64,000 bases of DNA. Source: Eretmocerus hayati (Eukaryota; Arthropoda; Insecta; Hymenoptera; Aphelinidae). The stretch is taken from the NCBI GenBank assembly GCA_029851415.1, contig CM056741.1, forward strand, positions 91,671,282 through 91,735,281, read 5' to 3'. The notes under the pieces were generated by a model. It was given only the letters and a program-made list of their open reading frames with translations, had not been told where the DNA came from and ran no database searches. Below are positions 48,061 through 59,689 of this stretch, piece after piece. Within the stretch, counting starts at the first letter, position 1, and the number at the start of each line of letters is the position of its first letter. The translations under genes were made by a program, and so were the position numbers.

Positions 48061-48205
48061 CGCATTGATCCTTCAGATAAACCTCTATCTCTGGAGAATC
48101 GACAAGATTTGTGTGAAAATCGTGTCATATAGTCGAAACATCACCAATTCAACTCACTTATTGTTCCTTTTTTCAAAGGTATATCTTTAAATTTCATTTT
48201 GTTGT

Positions 48206-50190
48206 ATATTCCAACGTCATATTCGCGATTCTCTTGTTCAATTCGATGATATTCTCGTTATGAGATGACAGAACAACTCTATTCCTAGAAATATCTCCAG
48301 TCATGTCTTTGAATATGGTTCTCCATACATCATCACTTATACACGTATACTCAATTTGATATGATGATTAATTTGCTAATATTATTCTCAATTTCGTTCA
48401 AAGTTAACCATTCTGTGCGTACCTCACTAATTCACTCCCATCGCCCTTTTTCTGGAACTCAGATTCGCGAAATACTTTGTCAACATACGCAACTATAGTT
48501 CTGTAATATCAATGTCATTAACATCTCTAATCATAGATATACATATCAATTAACTGAATTACTAACGTTGTTTCATCTCCAATTTGGACTCTATTCTTCG
48601 AATAATTGAGTCCAGGAATTTTTCACATTCGCTGTGAATTCTCAGAATGAATATTCCCTGTTTCATGCAATGCTATTATTTCATCCAAACACTCAATTCC
48701 TGTAGATCGATCTGATTATTTTGAGCACTTGCCGTATTCTTCTCCAACCTTTTCTCTCGAACTGTTCGTTCAAACACCACAAGATTACCTGCTCCCTCAG
48801 TTCATATACTTGTATCGTTTCCCCCAACTCCAGATTTCACTCCATCTTAACGGAATTTGAGAACAATATACTTGAATTTCCAATCATATATGACAAAAAT
48901 ATCAAACATCAGGTACCCCGTCCCAAACAACCTTTTCCGATCTCATCTGAACCATCGAATCTATTTCCAATAAACGAATTCTTCTGATCTCTTCACCGAG
49001 GAAGAGCAACGTAAAGCTGTCCATTGGAGAGAATTTGTCGTTTTATATAAATATCAACCTTATCTAAACTTCCACGTGGAGACTTATTAATTGTCATTGC
49101 CAATACCGAGACCACAGGGAGCTGTTCCCTGTGAACTACAAACGGCAGGAAAGACTCACCCTTGGTTAGCTTGGGTACGAAAACTATTGTCCCCATATTC
49201 TCCCCACTTATCACTTCCGCTTCAATATCATGCTTGTACAATTACCTAATCTTTAATCGAATCCCATTACATAAACCCTTCGCCACTCTCAGATTCCGAA
49301 TCATCAGATTCCAAATCAACATCACAATAGCATTTACGTTCAAATCAAGTCCATGTGGAGTTAAACCGTCTCTAATTCTATTCAGAAACTCGGTTGAATA
49401 TTCCAGATGAGTGTGCTCCTCGGTTTGATCTACACCTTTGTGAGTCGCATGATCAACGCTTAGTAAGATGAAGTCGGACCATCGAACATTTCCAAGATTT
49501 TCTTATTCAATTTTATGATATTTTCTTCATGAGATGACAGAACAACTCTATTCGTAGCAATATCTCCATTGATGTCTTTGGATATGGGTTCTACGTACAT
49601 CATCTCTCTTCCGCTCAGGTCTCACTTTCACTTCATCAATTCTACCCTCACCTCTACCAGAAGGATGTTAGAAAAATCAGGTCCTTAGATCTCAAATTTT
49701 TAGTCAGCTTCATCACATTAAACAATTGTCATAAGGCTGACGATGTGATAGTTTCCTAGATTATAGAATGTCTATTCCCATTGGTCAAAACTGGCAGGAT
49801 TTGTCTGAAATCCCCGCCTGAAATCACCAATATTCGACCAAAGGGTGAGTCATTGTAAAAAGCGTCACGGAGTGTTCTATCCACCACCTCCAACGCTTCT
49901 TTGGGAATCACTGATGCTTCACCCGAGATGATAACACCTGCTTCCCTCAATTTCTTCTCATCGGCATCAGATTTCAAAAAAATACTCTCAATACTTTCTA
50001 GATCCAAGGGTATTCTGAAGTATCTATGACTTGTCATACCTTGTGGTGAAAAAAATCGACTCAATACTCGTCCACGCCATTGGCAGAATCTTCTTATTTC
50101 GGGATAAAAAATATTAAATGAGAGACCTTTACAAGGAAGTTTTTCCACAATCTCCAGGACCATCAATGAAACTGACTAGACTTTCATTAC
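48206..50190 (-). pseudogene. Helitron Pif1-type helicase, decayed, with partial duplication
   Basis: Minus-strand helicase of the Pif1/RecD superfamily. In order: Walker A (DGPGDCGKTSL, about 50165), ASVIPKEALEVVDRTLRD, the Walker B/motif block GRILVISGGDFRQILPVL (49800-49760), and the C-terminal YSTEFLNRIRDGLTPHGLDL and NGQLYVALPR (about 49400-48993). VLAMTINKSPRGSLDKVDIY corresponds to the usual AMTINKSQGQ-LDK-GI motif with the QGQ changed. Stops and frameshifts separate the blocks. The block NRVVLSSHNENIIELNKRI at 48345-48206 repeats one at 49640-49490, so part of the helicase is present twice. No HUH Rep domain is seen. Such helicases are typical of Helitrons. Confidence 0.75.
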
Positions 50191-50249
50191 TTCTTAAGTT
50201 ACTATGGATGGACTATTGATTCTCCACTCCTTTAAATCAATAATCAGGA

Positions 50250-50298
50250 GTAGCGGGGGTTGGCGAGCGGAGCGAGCAGGGGGGCTTGCCCCCCCTAG
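50250..50298 (+). mobile_element. Helitron-like 3' terminus (hairpin plus CTAG)
   Basis: A hairpin GGGGGGCTTGCCCCCC (50279-50294) is followed at once by CTAG and then T. That is the layout of Helitron 3' ends (short hairpin about 10 nt before CTRR, insertion next to T). It is preceded by GCGAGCGGAGCGAGC. Read this way the element is on the + strand, opposite to the helicase next to it. No TC 5' terminus could be located. Confidence 0.5.
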
Positions 50299-50809
50299 TA
50301 TATATATAATATAGTAAAATAAAGTAATATTGTACAATAAAATAGTAATAATAGTAATAATGATTAAAAAAGTATAGTTATAATTTATATAATATAATTT
50401 CCAATTTCATATTATAGTAAATATCAACAAATATATACAATATTAAATAAAAATAGTAGGATAGGGAGAGAACATAGAAACGAGCAATATCCAACCATTA
50501 TTTCATCTATTTCAAATTATCCATTGACAATATGTATATCGCATAATTCATCAAAAATAAACAAACCTAAGAAATGGAGGGAAACCGCCATTTCTCTCCC
50601 CCGAGTCAACTCATTCCCCACCGACGATATAAGTTCAATATAATTAGTGCATATACTATGTCAAATTTATTCACAACGCAAATCATCTAAATCATGCTTG
50701 ATGATTCTTCAATACTCATATAGAATTATTTATCTTGATCATTTGACTCAAATCATTCAAATTAAATAAGATTCCAAAATTCACATAAAATCATTCATTC
50801 AAATGAGTT

Positions 50810-51030
50810 GCCAAACTTATGTCTAATATAAGGGACAAATCGTCATTAGCTTCGATCTTGAAACGGAGTTAGACATAATGGGCGGCATCTCATTGGTGTA
50901 AAATCAGACGACGGACATATCTTTGTGTTAGCGGATACTCTAGCGTAACCATACATTATCAAAGATTTTGTATACATACGTAATAGAGCCTGAAGCGCAC
51001 AAAGATAACGCACAGAAAGACATGACAGAT
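50810..51030. ncRNA. Conserved core of the duplication, copy A: candidate structured RNA
   Basis: The first of two 221-bp cores. It has higher GC than its flanks and two exact 10-bp inverted pairs: TTATGTCTAA (50817) with TTAGACATAA (50869), and TATCTTTGTG (50918) with CACAAAGATA (50998). I see no open frame spanning it on either strand, and no match to spliceosomal, RNase P or SRP RNA signatures that I can recall. Strand is unknown. Constraint is inferred only from comparison with copy B. Gene conversion or a younger nested repeat would also explain it. Confidence 0.3.
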
Positions 51031-51520
51031 CTCCTTCAATATAAAATCATTTTTTATTTCATATATAAATAAAACTTCATCCAAATCTCAATACTTAGAA
51101 GAAAGAATATTCCAATCCAATAATAATTAAAATCAGGAAAATTGACATAACTAGATGATAAAAAATTATGACATAACAGACGAACTCAGACAAGAATATA
51201 TAATATGCAACTATCATCGTTTATATATAATTCACAGTTTTTCTTCCTATTGATGAATAACTGAATAAATTTTTCATTCCATAAATATAATATAACTCAA
51301 CGTATACGAGGAAATGACAAAAAAAATACAAACAAATAATCATCAAACAAACATGCTCAATATGACAACAAACACACTCACCAACACAATTCTAATAATC
51401 TGCTTGATAATTCTCCAATAATCATAAAGAATCATTTATTTTAATTATTTAACTCAAATCATTCAAATTAAATTTGATAGTTATCCAAAATCCACATAAA
51501 ATCATTCATTCAAATGAATT

Positions 51521-51741
51521 GCCAAACTTATGTCTAATATAAGGGACAAATCGTCATTAATTTCGATCTTGAAACGGAGTTAGACATATTGGGCGGCAAT
51601 TCATTGGTGTAAACTCAGATGACGGACATATCTTTGTGTTAGCGGACACTCTAGCGTAACCATACATTATCAAAGATTTTGTATACATACGTAATAGAGC
51701 CTGAAGTGCACAAAGATAACGCACAGAAAGACATGACAGAT
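51521..51741. ncRNA. Conserved core of the duplication, copy B: candidate structured RNA
   Basis: The second core, with nine substitutions against copy A. The second inverted pair is intact and the first loses only its outermost base pair. It lies, like copy A, in the 15.9 kb intron of the minus-strand gene. Confidence 0.3.
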
Positions 51742-51985
51742 TCTTTCCAATATAAAATCATTTTTTATTTCATGTATAAATAGAACTGCATCCAAATCTC
51801 AATGCTTAAAAGAAAAAATATTACAATTCAATGATAATTAAAATCAAAAAATTACCATAACTGAATGATATAAAATCATGACATAACAGACGAACTAAGA
51901 CAAAAATATATAATATTTTACTATCATATTTCATATATATAATTCACAATATCTTCTTCTATTGATAAATAACAATAATAAGAGC

Positions 51986-52363
51986 CGGTGACTGCACGTA
52001 GTTAGATCGCAATGACAATGTCATTCGAGCGCTGTAAGAGTGTCCTGGGCTGCCTCTAATAATGAAAATCGAGGTGAAAAACACGAACACGAAAAACACA
52101 CGCACTCACACAAACGCGCACGGCGCTCTCACAGATTATCGTAAGGTATAGGGGTGGGAGAAAATCTAGTGACTCCGGACGTTTCTTCGAGTTTCTAATA
52201 TATAATTTCTCTCCTAAGTCATGCGAGAAAATACGCCTCGATCATCTCCGATTGAGAAAGATCTCTCGATGAATACCAGCTCAGACACAACAGGCTAATG
52301 GATCAGGCTAGTCACTTATGGATAGTAGCTTTTTTTATCGTAAGGGATTCCTCTTACAATTAT
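51986..52363. other. Intron start region
   Basis: No gene. At its upper edge the minus-strand intron opens with ATAATTG in place of GT; a GTAAGA lies seven bases further on. Confidence 0.4.
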
Positions 52364-53016
52364 CTCATCGCGTCATAACTTGATAAGATATTGCAGTTCC
52401 TTGATCGAAGATCTTTTGCCAAGTACGAGTACTTTTCCTTAGACAAATCCATAGTAAGATAGAGGTTGGCGGCCGATTCAGGCGTGTGTCGCGAGTACGT
52501 ACGTGTCACGTGATGACTGTGATGTTTTACTCTCACACCCAAGGCATGGGCGACGATATCTTGCTCGATATCAGGCGCATGATTCATATCATTTGAATCA
52601 TCCTGTGATATTTCATCATTATCCACAAGTTGTGGTCCTGTCGAATTCTCCTGTGGAGCTCGAAGACGCTCCGCGTCGTCAGCTTCATCTTTTTCCTCCT
52701 CCAGGCTCATTTTGAGCGCAGCTTGGAACAGCCTCACATCAAAACCCTTCTCCTCTGCCAAATCAGAAGCTCTCGTTGAAATGGTCCATCTAGACAGTTC
52801 TTCTGTATTCTGTTTCCTAGGTCTACCTCCTCTATTACTATTACTTCCTTCTTTGATGATTTTCACCTTCTTGGCCTTGCGGCCTACTTTATTCTTCACC
52901 CCTTCAACAGGATTCCGATTGACTTCTTGATCCTGAACAGCAACTTGAATATTCTTAACTGTCTCAGTAATGAGTTGAATATCCTTATTTGAATCTGACT
53001 CCCTCCTCTTGTTCTT
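52364..53016 (-). CDS. Spliced AT-hook/transposon-type gene, first recognised exon
   Basis: A 653-bp open exon. The acceptor CAATTTATTCCCCTAG is followed by KNKRRESDSNKDIQLIT, a basic stretch with an AT-hook (NSNRGGRPRKQ), an acidic region, and the family block ESAANLYLTMDLSKEKYSYL then SRNCNILSSYDAM at its 3' end. The last codon is split (AG|), and joined to the exon at 36458 it gives AMRKALQECLPP, which matches the continuous family sequence. The expected donor GT reads AT. The same frame is open further upstream to an ATG near 53123, interrupted only by the TAG of the acceptor, so the first exon boundary is uncertain. Nuclear DNA binding is suggested by the AT-hook. Confidence 0.65.
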
Positions 53017-53229
53017 CTAGGGGAATAAATTGAGATTAACAGTTCCCTGATGTGACATAGTCATCTGCGGCTGATGAGGCATACTTGCACCAGTAACAAG
53101 AGACGAAGAAATGTATTTCATCAAACGATTTCACAGATGAATTTTTTTTTATATTGATACAGATTTCTATTTTGATTACAGGTGAAATTTTTTACTCCTG
53201 ATACTGAAACAATCGAAGTATACTGTTCT

Positions 53230-53583
53230 CGTCCAACAAGAGGAGGTCCAACCTTACGGGTCCTGGATTCATCCCAAACTCTGGGAATCGTTTTGTTCTT
53301 GTGAGGATGGAGGGATCTCAGAGGATTCAGTCGCATGGCTTTAGGGCTCCCCATTCCGAGATATAGCCATGGAGATTAGCATTGCCAGTATATCCATGTA
53401 TGTGTCATTTTTACATGGGCCTATATGGGTAATGCTAATCTCCATGGCTATATCTCAGGATAGAAAGCCCATGGGATGAATCCTTTGAGAAACTTTCATT
53501 ATTTTCATGACGATTCCCAGAGTTTGGGACGAATGCAGGACCCACAAGGTTGGACCTACCCTTGTAAGCTTGGTGAAAAATAG
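53230..53583. repeat. Foldback of about 350 bp
   Basis: The central arms GAGATATAGCCATGGAGATT and AATCTCCATGGCTATATCTC are exact mirrors. Outer parts (GGTCCAACCTTACGGGTCC, CCCAAACTCTGGGAATCG) are mirrored at 53500-53565. The loop is near 53405. Confidence 0.85.
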
Positions 53584-55600
53584 TGATTGAATCAGTCTAT
53601 GACAGATAACGTATCTTTATCGGTATCAATCGAGTCATATAAACAAATTCAAAACCATTGATGACATCAGATCGTAAGCGGGAGAGCGAGTGTACCTACC
53701 CATATAAAAGTGAGGATAATTTTATCAGATATAAACATGGTGTCCTAGTACTCTTTTGTCAAGTATCATAACCTATGGGTTAGTGTTTTTAATTTTTGCA
53801 TTTTCGGGAAATTGACTGGCATAAGCTAAAATACAGGGGGTACAGCATGGATACTTCAATATATTGGCCATACAAGACTTCATGAAAATTTCTTAGAAGT
53901 CAATCTTAGTTCTTTAAATTTTGAGTTTCTGAAGAGAAAAATTTTCATAATGCATATCTGTTTTCTTCCAATTACTTTTCTTCTTCAGAAGCCAAGACCA
54001 ACTCCTAGAAAGACTCAGAACGATCCATGAAGCAGTGTGCCCGAGTGAAATCAATCGTCTGAAAATGTATAAGTACTCAATCATCAGACAAAATGAATCG
54101 AACCGATTCCATACGAGAATTGCGCTTCAGATCTCACACTGATTTGGTTACTTCTAGTTCTTCACAAATGAAGACAAGTTCAGGATATGAATGTCGAAAA
54201 ACTCGTTCCAAAACTGAATCAAGACATCGAAGAATATTTTTCTTTACTCATTGCTCTCTCATACCTTCCTCTACAACTAATCCTTCCAACTTTTACCTGA
54301 AGTTATAATTCTACGGCGGCCTAGATCAACTGGTTGACACCAAATACATCGAATTCCATCCAAATTCGTGAGAACATAGTTGTTCTTTGATAGGAGTCCA
54401 TCTCAATCATCGTTCGACTCTAATCCAATCCCGTCTCAATCAAACAATATGTCTTGCGCAAAAATCCCTTGTGTGGATGAACCCAATCCTTTTGATGAGC
54501 CTCCTCAGAGAAATAAGTCAAAGATAGGAATTTCTTTCAATATTTTCTTTCCCTCATATACTCCTCCACGACTAATTGCTCTGATTCGCAATGCCTTCAA
54601 GAGATCTTTTTCTGTCAATTTACATCAATTGGTCGATCTTCAGCTCGATTAGAGTTCGTCAAAATGTGATGAAAATGAACATTTTTCAGTCTTTCAACAT
54701 TTTCACAAAAACACTTAATTTCAATGAATTTTGCATGATACGATCCTTGAAAAATACTAAGGACTTCATTGAAGTGAGACAAACTGATTGACTTTGAAAA
54801 GATGAAGATGACATTCCTATCCAGATCTCTACTCATTCCCAGAAGTATTTGTTTACTTATTCTGAAAAATTTGCATTGAATGATTTTAGAGAGTTTATCG
54901 TGGAATGATTGAAGTATGGTCATGACCCGTCAGCTTGGAACCATTTCATATTCTTCGGGAGAGAGATATCAATACACATTCATCAACCAACAGCTTCGTT
55001 CAGAGAGAGACATTCGATTGTATGCATTATTTCCAATATGACAGATTGAGATCGGTAGAACTGAGTTGCTCACGACAAATTTGAAACTCAAAATAAAACT
55101 CAATGCCTAAAGTCGCAGGTCCTTCACACTTGCCCCGTTCACGAAATCTTTGATGACGATAGAGATTATAGACTAAGAACAAAGTTATATTTGAATACTT
55201 ACCATAATTAAATGATTAGGGTTGCAATGACTGGTAGCAAACGATGAGTTTGTTCAATTATCCTCATAGGCAGAATCGCTTTCGACACTATCAATTCGTT
55301 ACTGATATCTGGATGCACAATGCACTCCTCGAGGATATCGATAAGACACACTGTTTCGAGAATGGAGAATTTGTTGCATATTTTTTGATCTGAGCGTATC
55401 AACTACGTTGTGGTTGTTAGAATCCCGATTCCCTCTAGTGGCGTTTTCACGAAACTATAGGCTCATCGATTCAAACAAATGATTGTGGATGGAGGACGAT
55501 GGGCCCGAACGGACAGAAAGTCAAGAGGCGATGGAATAAAGAAATTCTTCCTGGGTTCGATTCTGGGTGTCTCCACGATGGTATTCATTGAGAATCAAGA
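53584..55600. other. AT-rich DNA with a weak direct repeat
   Basis: No supported gene. Two + open frames (54093-54308 and 54380-54652) resemble each other at DNA level about 305 bp apart (TTTTCTTTACTCATTGCTCT / TTTTCTTTCCCTCATATACT), so they reflect a tandem repeat. Confidence 0.35.
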
Positions 55601-55840
55601 AATTCGTCAGTGGATTTTGAAATAAAGTCAGTAGATAGAACTGTACTGATTCTGCAGCAAGCTGGTGATGAATCCTCCACTGGAACAGAAGCCCACGACG
55701 AGGACCTCCTCATATCGAGGACGCCCCCCAGGGTAGCTCCAGTACGAGGATTCACCAGGTCGTGCAGCCTCAGTACAGTTCTATATATACATCTTTTATG
55801 CAAATTAACCCTTGACCTGGTGCAGTTACCCGGGTGACTT
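55601..55840. other. GC-richer island open on both strands
   Basis: Both strands are open (+ reads VDRTVLILQQAGDESSTG; - reads GATLGGVLDMRRSSSW). The + side includes an acceptor-like ACTGATTCTGCAG. I recognise neither. Probably an unclassified element fragment. Confidence 0.25.
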
Positions 55841-55889
55841 GCTGTGCCCACGGTTGCCAAGCGAATGAGCCACACGCAATTGCAATTCA

Positions 55890-55913
55890 GTGCAATCTCT
55901 CTCTCTCTCTCTC
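55890..55913. repeat. (TC)n microsatellite
   Basis: About 22 bp of TC. Confidence 0.8.
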
Positions 55914-56807
55914 ACTTCCTTATTTGCATGTCCGGAGAACAAATGAGATGTACATAGCCAGTTTTGACGCGACTGCATCTCGAACCCGAGATGTTACAGA
56001 ACACCATAGAGCTCCATATGCTAGCAATCATTGGTCACTATAGGCAGGTACGCGCTCAGCCTCGCGAGTAATGATTTCTCATCAATTATCTTGCAGGCGA
56101 GCGCAGCGTGGGCCGGGGAAAGAAGTCGATCTGATTATCACGCGATCGCGAGCATTCGCCTTCGGAGAGAGGGGCCACCTCGTGAAGTGTTGCGCATCAT
56201 GCACTTCAAACGAGCATACTTTTGAATGTGATCAAGAACGTAATAATAATATTCTGTGTATAAGCGCAAGCCCCTATACACAGAAGTATCTTTTGAGTAA
56301 GAAAGCTTGATGCTTAATACCGGTCAAGGGCACAGTTTCCAGAGGAAGATTCTGCATATCCATCATGGCTTCGAAGGGAGAGAGACGATATAGTCTCTCT
56401 TTTTTCGAGTATTTTACATACTCATGATGGCCGATTCAAATCCTCACGAAAAAGAAACAATGTATTCCTCCCCAAAATACTCTGCATATCCATCATGGCC
56501 ACAGAGGAGCAATGTATTCTCTTCCGAATGCTATGTCTACAACATCCGACGGCAATTCACAATAAACTCACCGTTGACTATTTATTCTTGAAAAATATTG
56601 ATTATGTATTCAATATGATTATTGGGTACATCAATAGGTTTTCGTACATCATTCGGTATCAGCATCGTTGCCACTATCGATGGACAATAATTGCATATTA
56701 CTGTGTATATTGTGCATAAAATCAACATCATTCTTCACGATTAAAATTCCAAAAAAATTGTCTCCACATGCACATCTCAATCCGTAAGTGAGAGATGTGC
56801 CTGGTGG
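55914..56807. other. No gene recognised; short repeated GCATATCCATCATGGC
   Basis: The 16-mer GCATATCCATCATGGC occurs near 56353 and 56482, with a partial copy near 56420. Each precedes a short unrelated open frame. No gene is supported. Confidence 0.35.
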
Positions 56808-58268
56808 CTATAGTTGCATTACTTGTATTACAAGAATAGGAGGGCTCCCGATAAAGTCCTCCATCTCCGGGTAAAAGCTCCTTCCCTCATGCTCAATGAT
56901 GGAGTATGTCACGGTCTGTGAAAATATTATCGTGTCAGATGACAACTCTACCGCATGGTGTAATTAAATTTTTCTACTCACGTGCCCGAATACACATTCC
57001 GTGTGGTAAATCACGAGCTCTTCGTCGTAAACGATTTCACTGACTCTGATTTGTCGGAGTACATTAACATGGTCATTCATTCTAAGCAGTGAGCCGGGAC
57101 ATCTGTACTCTCTTGTGCCGATCTAGATGGATAAAATGGATATATTCTCTTCTTTTTCCATCAAAAAAATATTTGAAAGTAAAACTCACGATGCCACAAT
57201 GTTGACAAAAGACTGGCGCATTCATATACCCTGATTCAGGCATAAGGAATATACCACCACCCTGTTCACGACTCAATCCAACCGTCCTCATTGATGTCGG
57301 ATCTCGAAATACTGTGATGTCGAAGCTCTTTTGGACAAATTATGCAAAATTAGTTCTCTGACGCGATTGATGAGTTGACTAATGAGAATGGAGAGTTTAT
57401 CTCAAGACACTGTATATACTCAAACCGTTCATCTAAGAACGATCGTTCCACAATGCCCCAGTCGTACTCTGAAACTACGACTTATTCGTTTTCCACCCGC
57501 CAGTCCGGATTGCGTTGACCCTCTAGTCTATAATGCTTGACCCATCTCCCTGATTAAACGATTCTTTCCCTAGCTATTCCGCTTCGGGTTGGGAGTCCCA
57601 TCTTCCCAACATCTGCAATAATAATATAAACTTCATCATTTGTTTCACAAAATTTTGCACACACTAGCACATCTCCTCACATTCATGAAGCATTTCACGA
57701 CTCCTTGCGAACGATGGGCGGGACATTTTCTCTGCTTTTTTTTCGAATCAATACCGCACGCTCACGCAAAAGGATCAGCGCGTTGTCACCTCTGCGTACA
57801 GTGGTGAGGTACTGACCAGATCTATTCTTTTTTTTACTCAACAGACCCCCATGCATACCTTATACCCAGCTCCCGCATGTCAAGCAGATGGAAATCAATC
57901 TTCCAATCGCCCAAGATGAATCTTGTTCAGCGTCGAAATAGGCTTCCATGGTCCACGCGCCACTCGTGCCTGTTTGTATTGTACCATCAAACGATGCAAG
58001 AGTGGTGCATTGGAGCTGGTTGCTCTCAGCATCTTCTCTCTTGAACCTCCTTGGTAACCAGGCATACTTGATGCCACCCGACGGGAACCTTCGCTGCGTG
58101 ATCATATCTATCTTCTCACCTGCGTAAAGTGTGGCTAGTCTCAACATGGTTCTGAACGACTGATGTTATTATTTCTCTGATCATTCGAACAGAATCATGC
58201 TTGAGTTTGTCACCGATTAATTCGAGCAGAACACTCTTCTTTTCTCGATCACGTTGTGATTTAGGCAT
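56808..58268 (-). CDS. Five-exon gene of unknown function, 198 residues
   Basis: Exons 58268-58120, 57921-57859, 57325-57190, 57122-56982 and 56915-56808 join into 597 bp, one continuous frame from ATG (MPKSQRDREKKSVLLELI) to TAG. Every intron is GT-AG (198, 533, 67 and 66 bp); donors GTGAGA, GTATGC, GTGAGT, GTGAGT; last acceptor ATTTTCACAG. The N-terminus is basic and helical. The middle reads DWKIDFHLLDMRELG and FDITVFRDPTSMRTVG. Exons 3-4 carry possible zinc ligands, FCQHCG, YRCPG and HTECVFGH. The C-terminus is FYPEMEDFIGSPPILVIQ. I recognise no family. The acceptor of the 63-bp second exon is the weakest point. It is intact and shows no lesion, unlike all mobile elements around it. Confidence 0.6.
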
Positions 58269-59048
58269 ATCTCTTCCAATTATTACACAGTGCATTTAAT
58301 ATACCATGGGAAGAATTAAATGTTCAGAGTAATAATGGACAGAGACAGCATTCTTCATCTGCTTTTTCCTCTTTCTTCAATTCTCAAACTTTCGGTGGAA
58401 CTAACCATCTTTCCTCCATACCTTCTAGATGATCTCTATGATTCTGACTCAATAGATAGATCTTCCAAAGATATGGAAGCCAGCACGGTTTGCAGAGTGT
58501 GATGTTTACGCCTGTCGTATGCCCCATATCTCATCTCGTTGATTTGCTATGTTCCCTTCAATCCACCACACACTTTTTCGATTTTGGATAACACTGAAAA
58601 AGTGCGTGGTAGATCAGACGGGTCACAGCCGGTTATATTTTCTCTTTCTTATATTACACAGTAACATTTTTACAATATAAATTGTTTGAACAATTGATGG
58701 TAAACACTGATATCATGACTAGAATAACTCTGATATATATCTTGGATACACGTGTTATCCTACACTGATACATATATCATCCATATAAGATACATCAAAT
58801 TTATAACTTCAAAACGGATACATATTATTTCCATCACCCTTATGAACTTATTCCACCTACCATAAGCGATACATAAGATTTATCATTCTAATACTATCGT
58901 CCGTCCCCAATATAATCTTATTTTCCCGTCTCAACTTAATTTGAATGTCGTATAGTATGTCGTCCAAGCAGTTTGCAATTATGCTGTGTTCCGCACCATC
59001 TCTATTACTGTCTCTCAAAAATCGAATCACTTGCAATTTATCATTGAG
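58269..59048. other. Intergenic region between two minus-strand genes
   Basis: About 780 bp, AT-rich in the middle (TATATCTTGGATACA region), which could hold the promoter of the five-exon gene. An inverted pair around 58565-58620 (CACCACACACTTTTTCGATT ... AAAAAGTGCGTGGTAGAT) forms a hairpin. Confidence 0.35.
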
Positions 59049-59504
59049 CTATATTTTTTTCTCTCTCGCACTCTTCTCAATGAATTTTCGCAGCGATTTG
59101 AAAGTCCTGGGCAGATTCAAGTCCAAGTCCATGAACTCGATATACTTCATTTCTACAAAACTGTCAACGACGATCATACTCAAAAAATTGTCTAGGGTCA
59201 AATAGATCTCATTGTTTCCGTGTGTCAAGGTGATTCTGTTATAATACATCCTTTTTTCATAATACATAGTAATATTCGAAACAATTTCGCAGCCTGACAA
59301 TAAATTTTGTTGACAATCGTCGTCATTTTTCAAATTTTGAAGGTGCTCGTCAAGCTTTCCCCACGAAACTCTATTCAAAGCCAGTCTTTTTCGACCATCT
59401 CTCAAATATATTTGGAATAGTGATTTACTGTCATTCATGTTCATTGTTAGCTCAATCCTCAGTGTTTGACGACAAGCTGTGAGCAACTCGCTCACATGTT
59501 TCAT
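59049..59504 (-). CDS. Intact 151-residue ORF, unknown protein with two similar modules
   Basis: A single open frame from ATG (MKHVSELLTACRQTLRIELT) to TAG. Two segments share a pattern of beta strand, glycine turn, strand, then helix: IYLRDGRKRLALNRVSWGKL (residues about 31-50) and RITLTHGNNEIYLTLDNFLS (about 92-111). Both recall the C-terminal half of the PC4/p15 single-stranded-DNA-binding fold (G-K-ISLT-EQW), which is a weak resemblance. The frame also extends some codons upstream of the ATG. It lies about 780 bp upstream of the five-exon gene on the same strand. It has no signal peptide or membrane segment. It could be host, or cargo of a DNA virus-like element. Confidence 0.45.
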   Translation of the reverse strand: MKHVSELLTACRQTLRIELTMNMNDSKSLFQIYLRDGRKRLALNRVSWGKLDEHLQNLKNDDDCQQNLLSGCEIVSNITMYYEKRMYYNRITLTHGNNEIYLTLDNFLSMIVVDSFVEMKYIEFMDLDLNLPRTFKSLRKFIEKSAREKKI

Positions 59505-59689
59505 CTCCTTTTTGCTATACAGTCGAACGGAATGAAAACAAAATGAAACATTAGTTTACACACACAAGCGCGCTCACTGCCGACTCTGTGTACATAAATA
59601 TGTGATTTACCTAGTTTGAATGGTGATAGATGATGTATTTTGTTCTCCCGCGTACTCGACTCTGTGCACGTGAGCCCGGCCGTATAGAC

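Larger units (their letters stand above)
50690..51985 (+). repeat. AT-rich tandem duplication, period 711 bp
   Basis: Two units of about 580 bp. Outside the core they agree at roughly 82-85 percent with several indels, whereas a central 221 bp agrees at about 96 percent with no indel. Confidence 0.9.

Noticed and set aside
57895..58147. Two overlapping minus-strand frames (MLRLATLYAGEK and MASSMPGYQGGS starts) as separate genes
   Set aside because: They lie mostly in the first intron of the five-exon gene. Only the spliced frame closes with all later exons.
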